From the NCBI RefSeq assembly GCF_000003855.2, contig NW_003101682.1:373178-437177 (forward strand): DNA of 64,000 nucleotides, given 5' to 3'. Source of the DNA: Blastomyces gilchristii SLH14081. Taxonomy: Eukaryota; Ascomycota; Eurotiomycetes; Onygenales; Ajellomycetaceae. Below, one piece after another: positions 1 through 11,255 of the stretch; position 1 is the first letter of the stretch; each line of letters starts with the position of its first letter. Made by a program: the position numbers and the translations under genes. Under the pieces are notes generated by a model. It did no database searches and was not told the origin of the DNA. It was given only the letters and a program-made list of their open reading frames with translations.

Positions 1-2608
1 CTCTTTTAAATCTGGCGACGCTGTTCCAGCTGCCGCTGCTGCAATTTTGCCTTTATATTCTTCCTGCTGCCTGTTAAGCTGCCGTTGCATGTCGTCACGA
101 ACCATTTGTAGCGCGGTATTATCCACCTCCCCGTCTTCATCGTCGCCTTGGCACGGCGTTCCCGGCATGGTAAGCGCTGTATCAAGAGAAAAATTGTCAA
201 TAGTTCCATTTGACATGTACTTCTCCCGTACCGGATAAGAGCTAAGCGAATCTGAATCGTCCTCTCCGTCGATCAATTTGCTCTCTGGGCGGCCCCGCCT
301 CACTGCTCGGGCCTTCTGGACATCATCAAATAATGCATCTAGTTCATCGTCCGTGAGATGTGAAATTTTCTGGTCAGGCCCTAAGATCGCACTTGCGGCT
401 TCCCTTCTAGCATAAAACCAATCAGAGTCTCGACCCCTTTGCGATGGCAGGGGAGATTCAGCTCTACTAGAATCCCCATCGACTTCTGAGCCTGCCTTGC
501 TCATGGATCGGTCATGCCCCGTTTTTCCTGGTGCCGGGGATCCAAGCTGGCTTGTTATGATGGAGTGTCGAAGAAGGCTCTGTTCCACTCGTTCAGCACG
601 CGCCTCTTGGGGATGATTGAACCGGAAGATGTGAAAGTCACCCAGGATAATACGAAACCCACTTCGTAGTCGTTTGGGTTTATCGATACGCAATCCGTTG
701 ACCATAACCGCCGCGCCCTCATTAGGTACGATGGTGACAACGTTATCGACATTCTCGAAGCTACAGTGTTGATGAAGTATTTTTGAACCATTCAATCGGA
801 TTTCCGAGGTTGCCGCCGTATCCACGTTCCCGACGGTGGTTGTGCCCGGCTTAATGTTGTAAACCAAACATTCAGCAAGCAAAGGGTCATCGCTGAGGTT
901 GACAAGATGTGGTATCTTTTTAGGGGTGCTGAGCCCGACGAAGCCTTTCTCGATACTGATACCCAATTCCTCCAGCGCCGCTTCACGTTCTTTATGAATT
1001 TCCTCGGTCTTCTGCAGCTTCTCTTCCCAAGTCTGGTTGAGATCCTTGTAAAGCTTTTCGCTCTGGTTCAGTTGCTCCACGATCTCTGCCTTGCTGACCT
1101 TTTTAATCGTCCCATCGGCCTGCGCAATAGATACCATCTGTTGCTCAAGCGGAGTGCCAGGAGGATAAACTTCTTCAGCGAGGCCCCCGCCAGGAGCGCC
1201 CCCTCCGGCAACAGCTCCTCCACCAAGCTTACTCCTAAGCTGCGCCAGTTCCTCCTTGAGTTCTCGGATCATCCTAGCGTTAGGATCCTCATTAACAACA
1301 GCATGATTCTTGATCCTCTTGGCGGAATCCGCATAGCGCAGCGTACTTAGTGTCTCATCGTAATTTATGTCGGCTGGTGAGATAGCTGCGATCATAGCAG
1401 TCATCGAGTTACCGCCCAGAGAGTCCTTCAAAAGCCAAGTCAAAACGGAGTCACGGTATGGTACCATTGAGGCGTTTTTCTTTTTCCCGGCAGATAAATC
1501 TGCCAGAGCCGCAATGACACGACCAAGTGTAGAGAGCGAACGATTGATCTCGGCACCCTCCTTGAGCCGCGCGCCAGTTGCGCCTGTTGAAGTAGCTCTC
1601 TCTGAACCAGCTAAATCGACCAAGCTAATGCGAGAGACTTTTTCGGTATCCATGGTGGTCTCCGTATCGTGTCGCTTTTGCGTCACCGTAAGGGTAAAGA
1701 CAGCGTGCGATCGACTGGAGGTTTCGTTCATGTTTGTTGCCGCGACCGTTCGCGCCTTGTTACCTTCGTCCATCAGATTCTCGATTTCCTGGAAGGACCG
1801 CACTACCAGCTTCGCCAAATCTTCAACATAGGGCCCAGTTGAAGGATGTTCTCGAACTTTAAGATTACCCTTGGTTGTCGGATTGAGCAAATCCCGTACT
1901 CTCTCATTATAAATCTCCAAATACGACACCTCCACCGTACACGTTAGATTTTTGTCCGCAGATTGCAGCGCGGCGATCCTTAGGAACATGTCCTTGCAAA
2001 TCTTCGGGATAACGCCAGCTTCCTCGCCATATCCCATCATGGAATACGACTTACCAGAGCCAGTCTGGCCGTAGGCAAAAATACAATTATTATATCCTTG
2101 AAATGCATTGTCCAGCAATGGTGCGCCCAGATCCTCGAAAAGGTTATCCTGGCCGGCATAATGAGGGTCGTTGCGGTTAAAAGACCAGTAAGATTTATCG
2201 AACGCGAATACTTTCGGGCCTTCGACGCTTCCCCCGCCTTGCTTCCCTCCTTTCCGTGATTTTTCTTCTGCTCCGGGAGGTGGTGTGAGCACGGTCTGCG
2301 AGCCTTTCATTTGAACGATACATTTTGCTTTCCGGTCGAGTTCTATAAGGTAGATTGGTATTCAAGAATGGCTTCCAGTCAGCATGAAGTTTCTCTAGAA
2401 GAGTATCTCGTGGAATAGTATACTTGTATACTTTGTATACTTTGTAATAATCACAGTGCTTTTCCTCTGAGGCGAGATGCAAGTATGCACAGTGTCGCGA
2501 AATCCAGGGGCTTAGGGTAGGGGGGAAAACCGGAGTAGACTGACCTCGGCCATTGAAGGGCCGCACTCTCACCACCACCTTAATATTTCCTCCTCCGCCT
2601 GGTGCCAT
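1..2608 (-). CDS. uncA: Kinesin-3 family motor (Unc-104/KIF1 type), N-terminal part, truncated by window edge
   Basis: Plus-end-directed microtubule motor of the kinesin-3 family, which moves endosomes and vesicles in fungal hyphae. Exon 1 is 2608-2545 and exon 2 is 2342 down to the left edge; the intron 2544-2343 has a GTCAGT donor and a TATAG acceptor, and joining gives an unbroken frame (FNGR-ELDRKAKC). About 802 residues lie in the window; the C-terminal half is outside. The N-terminus GNIKVVVRVRPFN is the first kinesin strand. The P-loop GQTGSGKS is encoded near 2055-2080, and switch motifs SSRSH and DLAGSE lie near 1650-1730. A coiled stretch follows the motor, then an FHA domain (about residues 520-600, near 660-850), which together define kinesin-3. 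The start ATG at 2606-2608 is chosen because the motor begins eight residues later; an upstream in-frame ATG at 2627-2629 would add only seven residues. The symbol follows the Aspergillus nidulans orthologue. Confidence 0.93.
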
Positions 2609-4385
2609 CTTCACCCGTGCCCCATGCACTCAGTTCCTCTTCTCTTCGCCTCCTCCAATCCTAATATCGATGCCTCAAAATCAGTCAAGCACTCCAGGAG
2701 GTAACCGGCGGTCGATACCAAGGGAAACGGGGCACGAACGGGTTCGCGGAGGGATGGCGACAACAGAACAGGGTCATATGGGTTACTGGGGGGCGGGGGA
2801 CGAGAATTCGCGCAGGCCTGGACGCTCAAAGGAGTGCGGGGAGAGGGTCAGCCCGGCAATATGGCGCGCTTTGTTTGGTTCTGCAGCGTGTAAACAATCA
2901 ACGTCATCTAAAGGGTGGTAGCGACAAAGCAAATGAGTGCTGCAGTCATTCGCCATTCAAGTTTCCAAAGTTCAAAGGTCACGAACAGCCCAGTCGACTG
3001 GATCCCAGACGCGTGAAAAGAACGATAATCGGAACTGATATCACGGTTGGTTGCGATAGCGAGTGTCCTGGATATTTTTTTTTTGATGTCTGCATTTCCG
3101 TTCCGGGGGTTCAGCCACAGATCGCGGCCTGGGAAATTAGAATTTAGAAGATGCGGCCACCAGCCATGATTATGTCATCACCAAGCCGGTCAAGCCACAC
3201 GGTCCCTTAGTCAGCCGATCTCTCGGAGACAAACACAGAGCCATTTTTGGTATCAAAAAAAAACACCGGAGAGCGAGATCTTGAGAGAGATCCAAAGAAA
3301 TAGTAGTCAGTCGCAACATCTGAGTTGTCGCATATCCCTGGGCTCTGCAACTGTTGTTTGTTTGTGTCTGCCGGTTGCCTCACTGGTATTATATCCAGGT
3401 TAGTTAAGCTCCCAGCCAGCGCCTCCATTCATCAGTGCCTAACTCCGGGTATTCGGGTAGTTAGGGGAGGGAACACAGCGCCGGAGGAAAAGTTAACGTG
3501 AACTATGACAAAAAACGAACTTCTCTGGGAAACTTTCTTCTATCCTATTCGCGCCTTGAAGCCTTGAAGGCGATCTTCTCCGCCAATGAAAATGGATGAT
3601 GGCACGCTTCCAAAATTCAGATCCAGGCGCTTCCCCTTTAAGTTACAGTCAAATACGATTATTCAATTCTTGTGGCACCACACTAGTTATGACCTTTTTG
3701 CCTGTGACGTGGCGGCTGTGAAGAAAAAATGGATTGAATGGATTTTGAATTGAAGGATTTAGAGTGCTTGGGGGCAATGGTTGCAAGCCACGTGAGGAGG
3801 CACGCTTGGGGGTTCTACCAACTAATGTCTGAACTATATATATGAAGTATGTACATGTACATGTACATGTACTACATGTACATACAATAATCTATCCAGG
3901 TGCTTGTTGCGTGCATTGAGCATTGCAGGATGGGATGTGGCACACACACCCCCCTCCCCTCTTCCCACCTTCCCGCCTTCCCGCCTTTCCCCCCTTCCCC
4001 CTCGCCGCCTATCTTGCCCCGTCGATTGAGGTGCTTTCTTAGCAAGAAATAGCAACGAAACCATAGGCCCGGGATGTTGCATTTTACGGGGCGGGTGGGC
4101 GCAGGTGGTGCAAGTACCGCACTTCGCTTCGGTCAGTCATTGCCCGCATCCACCGTTGTTGTTCACTGGAGGAGGGAAGGTGACATACAGTACATGTACA
4201 TGTACAAGCTAACAGGGCGAATAGTGACCTCGAACTCGCAGCGGGCAGGCGAACCCCTCACTGCGCTCACTGCGCTTGCTACTACGCTCGCTGAGCTCTA
4301 CTTCGCTTTTGTTGTCAGCTCTCGTGCTGGTCAACTGACCTGTATTGGGGAATAGATCGCCCGGCAACATCTTGCCGTAGTCTCC

Positions 4386-4393
4386 TATATATA
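4386..4393 (+). promoter_or_regulatory. TATA-like element upstream of nirK
   Basis: TATATATA lies about 195 bp before the nirK start codon and upstream of the CT tract. Position and sequence fit a core promoter with the CT tract in the transcribed leader. No transcript start is known from the sequence. Confidence 0.4.
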
Positions 4394-4504
4394 CTGAGCC
4401 TATTGGGTGTCTGCATATCCGTCCTTAGATCAGTGGCAATCTCAACGTCTATTTTGGACTCCCATTTTCCCATTTCCATTTCCATTTCCCTTTTCTACTC
4501 TCTG

Positions 4505-4506
<2 letters not shown>

Positions 4507-4563
<57 letters not shown>
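4507..4563 (+). repeat. (TC)n microsatellite in the nirK leader
   Basis: A perfect 57-base TC run ends 23 bases before the nirK ATG. CT-rich leaders are common in highly expressed fungal genes, but this length suggests a polymorphic microsatellite. Confidence 0.95.
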
Positions 4564-4564
<1 letters not shown>

Positions 4565-4586
4565 GATAATAGATTGTTCAAATACT

Positions 4587-5933
4587 ATGCAGACCCTTCG
4601 CTCGCCTCTAACCATGCCTTGGAAAGCTCCTTTAGCTACCAGACACTACCTCGCTTCGGGTTGCAGAGTAACTGGTTCCCGCCAGTTAACCTCACTGTGT
4701 CGGACTCCCGTACGGTGGCAAACGAGGCACTCCCCTTCGCTGCGGGGATACTCCACGGAATCTTCGCAAACTCCAACAAAAAGAAGCACCCAACTAGGAG
4801 TTGCGGCAGCAGTTGCCATCTCTATAGGCCTGGGCCTCATAGTTTATAAACGACCTGCAAAGGTTGCTCACGCCGACTCCAAAGGGGATTATCCCGTTCA
4901 CATCAAGAATATAGTAGATGCCTCTGAACCTGTTGGAAAATCCCTAAATCTATCGAACCTCCCTGTAGAGGAAGCACAACTCATCAGCGCCCCAAATGTC
5001 CCCCCGCCCATCACTCGAGATCACCCTGTCCTCCTCAAAGTGCCGCTGACAACCACGACGAAGATAAAGCAGCTCACTAGCACCTACAAGTATGAGCAGT
5101 GGACCTTCAACAACCAAGTGCCGGGCCCGTTTATCCGGGCGCGGGTTGGGGACGTCATCGAGCTCTCCTTGACAAATACCGATGTGACAGGCAACCCTCA
5201 CAACATCGACTGTCACGCATTTACAGGCCCTGGAGGAGGAGCGGCGCTGACAACTGCTGAAGAGAACCAAAGCAAGACGGGCAGATTCAAACTACTATAC
5301 CCAGGGCTATTTATCTACCACTGCGCCGCAGCCCCCGTGCCCGTTCACATTGCCAACGGAATGTACGGCCTCATCTACGTACAGCCGGAAGAGGACCCTC
5401 TCCCCAAGGTTGATAAAGAATACTACGTGATGCAGAGCGAGTTCTACCACGAACCACCCGAAATCGAGGAGAATGGGAAGCGTTCCTCCCTGGTGGAGTT
5501 CTCATACCCCAACGCCCTCCGCGAAGACCCGGACGTGATCGTTTTCAACGGCAGTGAGACGGCTCTCACCATGGACCACCCCCTTAAAGCCACGGCGGGT
5601 GAAACCATCCGGGTTTTCTTTGGCAACGCAGGCCCGAACCTGACTAGCTCTCCGCACATCATCGGCAGCACGTTCCATAAACTCTACCGTGACGGGGACG
5701 TCCTGACCCCCCCCGCGCAGAACGTGCAGACGACCACCGTACCTCCCGGCGGAGCGACTATTTTTGACATGAACACGGTTGTACCGGGGACATACACGCT
5801 GGTGGACCACGCTATATTCCGGCTGGATAAGGGCTGTGTGGGATTCATAAACGTGACGGGGAAGCCGAGGCCGGACATATATCAGAGCAACGAGCATGCG
5901 GAGCCGTGCGTTGGATGTAAACTACATCCGTGA
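4587..5933 (+). CDS. nirK: Copper-containing nitrite reductase, mitochondrial (NirK)
   Basis: Reduces nitrite to nitric oxide in fungal denitrification, which takes place in mitochondria. One uninterrupted 448-residue frame with two cupredoxin domains. Type 1 copper ligands are visible as His205, Cys246, His254 and Met259. Type 2 ligands are His210, His245 and His408. The catalytic pair is probably Asp208 (in HNIDCH) and the His357 of PHIIG. The first ~65 residues are rich in Arg, Ser and Thr and poor in acidic residues, as in a mitochondrial presequence. A hydrophobic stretch (about residues 70-88) follows and could be a sorting signal or a membrane anchor. The end carries a CVGC motif. The first ATG (4587) is used; the second, at 4614, would shorten the presequence by nine residues. 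No nitric oxide reductase gene is in the window. Regulation by low oxygen is known for fungal nirK but is not visible here. Confidence 0.95.
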   Translation: MQTLRSPLTMPWKAPLATRHYLASGCRVTGSRQLTSLCRTPVRWQTRHSPSLRGYSTESSQTPTKRSTQLGVAAAVAISIGLGLIVYKRPAKVAHADSKGDYPVHIKNIVDASEPVGKSLNLSNLPVEEAQLISAPNVPPPITRDHPVLLKVPLTTTTKIKQLTSTYKYEQWTFNNQVPGPFIRARVGDVIELSLTNTDVTGNPHNIDCHAFTGPGGGAALTTAEENQSKTGRFKLLYPGLFIYHCAAAPVPVHIANGMYGLIYVQPEEDPLPKVDKEYYVMQSEFYHEPPEIEENGKRSSLVEFSYPNALREDPDVIVFNGSETALTMDHPLKATAGETIRVFFGNAGPNLTSSPHIIGSTFHKLYRDGDVLTPPAQNVQTTTVPPGGATIFDMNTVVPGTYTLVDHAIFRLDKGCVGFINVTGKPRPDIYQSNEHAEPCVGCKLHP

Positions 5934-6918
5934 AATGATGAATATTTTTTCCTTTTGACTTTTTGACTTTTTAGCTTCTTTTTTGCCTAGTTAGTTATTT
6001 ATTCCTGCATTTCGATACGTGTGTCTCTTTTATTCCCCCCTACTCTCTCCAAATTATCAAGAGGCGTTCTCATGAATATCATTATTACCACACAACTTTT
6101 TGGTTCAGTTGTCTAAATAAACGGGTATGCAATGTGTGGATGGAGGTTAGGTTCGATGCCCCATGTTTCTTGGTCTGTGGGTCCTACGCGTATATAATCC
6201 AGGGTTTGGCTATTAAGACCTGCGAGAATCCACGCTCCCGCAGCATCATCTCGATTTATTCTCCACGTTATTGCCCAGGGTTTGTCACTATAGATAGGTA
6301 CTTTGTAATGTACATGTACAGTACATAAATAAATACAAAACTTATCACAGACCAACATCAAGTGTCATATCTTCTCTCTGATCTTTAAAATACCTGTTTT
6401 CAATTATGGAGTTCGAGCCCATTAAGAGCGGGCAATATTGTGCTTATTAATTATTTAATCTCCAGCGGGTGTCTCGCCAATCCCTTACCGGCGAATTAGT
6501 GAAGGCACGCCCGTAGCGTATTAAATATTAGTTATAGCACACCCCGCCCAGCCTCGACGTCAGCCGTTGTTTTTTAGGCTTGCGACGGGCATCAACACAA
6601 AAAAAACAACCACATCGCGTCGTCCACACCTAGGCCATCCATTCCCCCTATTTCGATCGTTTTCTCTTCAATTAATCCACCCCTTCACACGCAGTCCTTT
6701 TACTCTTTTGCCCTGCATGGAGAATAGTCTGGCGAACCTAGTCTGCAAGGTCAAACTCCGTCCATCACTCGGCCCTGGGAAGGGAAACTACAACCAAATC
6801 AACTGAGCGCAACAAAGCCTAAGAAGAAGAAGAAGGGAGAACAGACAAGAAAAAAAAAAAAAAAAAAAGAACGCAAAAGAACAAATCCCGTGGCAATCAA
6901 TCAATCAATCGAAGAGGG
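5934..6918. other. Intergenic region nirK to GT90 gene
   Basis: Holds the T-rich 3' end of nirK, one TACATG block (6309-6326) and the A/T-rich leader of the next gene with a poly-A run at 6850-6868. No coding frame found credible. Confidence 0.75.
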
Positions 6919-8357
6919 ATGGTGCTCCTGGGGCTATCAGGCCGCTACTTCACGCTCGCCGTCATCGCCGCCGTTTTCATCAGCGGCATCCTGTACGCCT
7001 CCTTCTACCACATATTCAACGGCTTGTCCTACCAGCCGAAATCCCAGTCCCAGCTCCCGCCATGTCGCCCCGTCATCCCGGCCGCGGGGTCCAATAACAA
7101 CGGCGGTGCCTGTCCTGGGGACGCACCATGGAAGTTCGAAACGGAGCGTGACGGCGATAACTACGGCTTAAGCAGGGCGCAGTGTCAAAAGGCGTTTCCG
7201 AAGCTCTATGTTGAGATTGAGAAGGCGGTTGTGGCGAGGCGGGGGAGGAATATTACTTTTGATGAGCTGAATTCGAAGCCGTTGAAGACTTCGATGGTTA
7301 GAGCTATGGTTTATCAGGGAGCGGTGCGTTCGGTGTTCCCCCCAAAACCCAGTCAATCCATATATATATATATATATATGTTGTGTGCTAACATATTCCC
7401 CATTTATTCTAGCTCTATGTCATAAATTTCGAAGATATGAGATACACCTTCAGCCGAGCAAAGGCGTCCCTAAACGCCCTCAATCGTGCCATAAGCGCCA
7501 TCCCAAACCCCAATGAAATACCCAACATTGAATTCATCTTCACAACAGAAGATTTCCACGACGACCCACACCCCGTATGGGTGTATTCCAAACGTGAAGA
7601 CGACGGCTGGGCCTGGCTCATGCCCGATTTCGGCTACTGGTCCTGGCCCGAGATCAAAGCAGGCCAATACCGCAGCGTCCGCCAACGAATCGCCGCCATC
7701 GACGAAGGCACTGTGATAAACGGCAAAGCGCACCCGCCCCTGAAATTCCAGGATAAGAAAAAACAGCTCCTATGGCGCGGCGCCATCGCCACGGCGCCAG
7801 AACTCCGCCAGGGCCTCGTCGATGCCACAAAGGGCAAATCCTGGGCCTCCGTGCGCCCTCTCACATGGGCCGACGAGAAGAGCATGCAGGAAAACTTCAT
7901 CCCGATCGAAGATCATTGCAGATACATGTTTGTCGCTCACGTCGAGGGACGCAGCTACTCCGGCCGGGGCAAGTACCTCCAGAACTGCCGCTCGGTGATG
8001 GTCGCGCACCAGCTGAACTGGCGCGAGGCACACCACGGCGCCCTGGTTGCTGCCGGCCCGGACGCCAACTACGTCAAAGTGAAACGCGACTTCTCCGACC
8101 TGGAGTCCAAGATGAACTACCTACTGGACAACCCGGATGTGGCGGAGAGGATCGCTGAGAATTCGGTGCGCACGTTCCGGGACCGGTACCTGACGCCGGC
8201 GGCGGAGGCGTGTTACTGGCGCGAGCTGATGCATGCGTATGCGTCCATGTGCGACTTCGAGCCGGTGCTGTATACTGATTCGAGCGGGGATCCGAATTCG
8301 GCGCGTGGTGTGCCTTTTGAGTCGTTCGTGTTGGATTGGAAGTTACCTGAGTCCTGA
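6919..8357 (+). CDS. Type II membrane glycosyltransferase, GT90/CAP10 family
   Basis: Member of the CAP10/GT90 family, which includes Cryptococcus Cap10-like capsule proteins and protein O-glucosyl/xylosyltransferases acting in the secretory pathway. Exon 1 is 6919-7323 and exon 2 is 7413-8357, giving 449 residues. The intron (GTGCGT donor, GCTAAC branch site, TCTAG acceptor) is phase 0 and contains a (TA)n run at 7360-7379. A short cytosolic N-terminus, one membrane helix (about residues 10-32) and a luminal stem rich in Ser, Pro and Gln give a Golgi type II topology. Exon 2 carries the family landmarks DDGWAWLMPDFGYWSWPE and KKKQLLWRGA, and a conserved HVEGRSYSGRGKY segment. The ATG chosen directly precedes the hydrophobic anchor. 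Donor, acceptor and linkage cannot be told from sequence. Confidence 0.9.
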
Positions 8358-8975
8358 GTCAGGATGTTAATGATTTCTTTTCTTTTCTTTTTTTTCCCTT
8401 TCTTGCACTATGCATAAAAAGGGCTAGATCTGTTATTTATTTTTTTTTTCTTTTCGTCCTGCTATTTATATCCACACGGCTAGAGATTTCAGGCTTCTGT
8501 ACATTTTCATCCTGTTAATATCTCATTTTCTTATTTTTTCTTCTTCCTGTTCTGGGACGAGTGCATTTTTTTTTCATATTTATGATGATCTTTTCTAATT
8601 GTCCCCGGCGCTGTGGATCAAGGGTGTTTTACTTTTACTCTTTTCTCGATTCTTCAATTGTTTGTATATACGGCGCCTTTTTTTTAATTTTTTTTAATTG
8701 TTATTTTTACCTCATGGACAGTGTGTACATGTATGTACATGTACATCACTAGGTTCGTTGAGTGTACCGGATATATTTCTGCTTAACCTTCTCCCTGATG
8801 ATTCCCCCTGCCCTTCTCACCCCCGGTCCCAAATGTTATTATTGACATGGCATGGCTAGGCCTGGACGATAGATTTTTGTTGGTACATTGCACAGAGACA
8901 CATACATACATAAAAGAATAGACATTAAACATACTGATTTAACATGCTCCCTTTCCATGATAAGGCCCAACGCTT

Positions 8976-9012
8976 CCCCCTACCCCCTACCCCCTACCCC
9001 CTACCCCCTACC
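8976..9012 (+). repeat. (CCCCCTA)n minisatellite
   Basis: Five tandem CCCCCTA units. The unit is seven bases and lacks the AA of the fungal telomere repeat (CCCTAA), so this is an internal simple repeat. Confidence 0.9.
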
Positions 9013-11224
9013 ATGCTTCGTATTTCCCCCGAGAAAAGGCGGCGCCTTTCTCCCCCTCATTGACAAGGAAGCAAACGTCGTATCAGGAACTAAACAAGCA
9101 TCCGCCCCCAAGCCCTGCTAAATATAACGCCGCAATCCTTCGCTCAATCCTAAACATGGAACATGGCACGCAGGGAAGGCAGCAAAGCAAGCACGCAACA
9201 AGACTAACTAACCATCGCACGTGTTGACCTTTTCTCTTCTTCTTCTTCTTCTTCTTTTTTCCCCTTCCCCTCGTTTAACAGCGGCTCAGCATATAAACTG
9301 AGTAGTTCCGCGGCCAGCGGCCACCTCAACCTGGTCTACCCCTACCTATCTATGTAACCGCTCCCTCTGCTCTAACATACAGCCCGTGTCTCTGGTAGCA
9401 AGACGGGGGGGGGTTGCGGAGGAGTGACTCTGGCGAGATGGCGAGGAGGAATCTGATCAAACCACCCATCCTGCTCTTCTTCCCCCCCCCCTCCCCTCCC
9501 CCCACTGCACTGTGTAACCTCCTCGCCATCGTGTTAGGTGCTCAGCCCAGCTAGCCCAGCTGCGGCTAATATGTCATGCCGGGGGTGGCTTTTTGTTATG
9601 TTTCACTTGTCCAATAGTTCGTTTTTACTTGAGTTTTTTTTAACCGACCCCTCGAGGGAAGGGGAGGGGAAAGTACATGTACGTGTCGTATCTAAGATAC
9701 TTTGCAATATCCTGTTCAGTTCTATTTTTAAGCACCGTCTACAGGCAGAGGGTGCTTGTTGGGGAATAATCCGTGCAATCAGTTATGTAGCTAGCTTTTG
9801 AGAGCGGAGAGAATGGCTTTGGTAACGAAGCTGGGAAGTGAGGGTTCACCGGGGACTTACTGCGTAAAAGACAATTTGCTGCTGTGAGAAACCGGAGGGA
9901 TTCCATCGGACGGCGTCTTTAACAGGAAGCCTTCTAGAGAAGAACTAAGAAATAATAGTTCGAGGGTAAAACAAACCTTCTAATGAAAGTACTAAATTTC
10001 TATCTTCGGCTAATAATGAGCTAACTTACTCTTGACAGGACAGGGAATTGCCAGACTGGGTTCATAGCTAGCTTCCATATATCCCTGGCTGGCGCGAGAT
10101 TGATAAGGGAGAGGTTTATGTATGTAACTGCGGACTTGCAGAGCCTGAGACGGAAAACACGGATGCTGCTGAACACACGTCATACTGGGCATATTGCCGC
10201 TATTTATCATTATTATTATTGGTTTATGTACATGTACCACCAGGCAGGCGAGCTGACTTCGATCTTCAAAAGCTAGGGCCATTGGATGGGTGTTCGTTAT
10301 TGTTAGGGCTGAGAGCGATTTGGTGACAGGTATGTTAGTAGTAGGAGATTTCTCGCCTTTGAACATATCAAGGTTGAGGTTCTAAAGTAAAATAAAATAT
10401 GTAGAAAAACGTCACCTTTTGGGTCTAGGCCTTTTGGATGTAAAGATACCTAATAAGAGCTGAAGTCAACAATGTTAAAATGACGAACCTGTACTCCATA
10501 CATAGCGATCAACCAGGGGCAAAAATGACATGTACATGTACATGTAACTACAGTACATACATGTAATAATGGCCACTTCTACCGAACATCATCCATATCA
10601 TATGCGGGGAATGGGGTAAACTCTAACAACATCAATATCGTACAACCCATGCGGCTTCAGAGGCAACTCATCAAAAATTGAACTGCAGCCTCTCTCAGGG
10701 ATACCTGGATCCATCTGATAGCATCTGTTCTTTCGGCTGGGTCATGGCCTATTGGGGCCTTGATCTCTCTCGCACCAGATCTCGAGTTAGAGAAACCGAG
10801 ATACCCCCCCCAACCCCCGTCATAACACACCACCTGCCCACAGGGAAAGCCACTAAGGTTTGTCTGTCGTCTACAGGCGTTGGCAAGCTCAAGCTCAATA
10901 GCCCCGTCGTAAACTATGGAGATAGAAGCCCGGCATGCAGAGTACAGTCCGGGGGTTCATAGCCCGAAGACACGGTGCCAAATGTGGTAGGGATATGTAG
11001 CTAGACATGCACATGCACATGTACATGTACATGCATGTACAAGCCGACCTGGTCAATCAGATGCAGCACTATCTAGATTCAGCGAGCTATTGATTCTCCG
11101 CTGCTCGCTCGCTTCGCCGGTTCCATGGGTGGGGTGGTTTGTCTGTAGAGGTTGCTTATTGGTCTGAATGTTGATCCCCCACACTGTGGCTGATCAGGCT
11201 TTGCAGTTTGCACCGTGCGGAGTC

Positions 11225-11225
<1 letters not shown>

Positions 11226-11253
<28 letters not shown>
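11226..11253 (+). repeat. (AAT)n microsatellite
   Basis: About nine perfect AAT units in the gene-poor region. Confidence 0.9.

Positions 11254-11255
<2 letters not shown>

Larger units (their letters stand above)
2609..4586. other. Divergent intergenic region between kinesin-3 and nirK
   Basis: Nearly 2 kb between two divergently transcribed genes, expected to hold both promoters. It contains two blocks of TACATG repeats (3851-3884 and 4191-4206), a C-rich stretch (3950-4010), a TATA-like run and a long CT tract just before nirK. Short open frames occur, but none resembles a protein. Confidence 0.8.

Noticed and set aside
4403..4849. 148-codon frame across the CT tract and the nirK start
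   Set aside because: It reads Ser-Leu repeats from the microsatellite and overlaps nirK in another frame.
8976..9012. Internal telomere-like sequence
   Set aside because: The unit is CCCCCTA, not CCCTAA, and only five copies exist.
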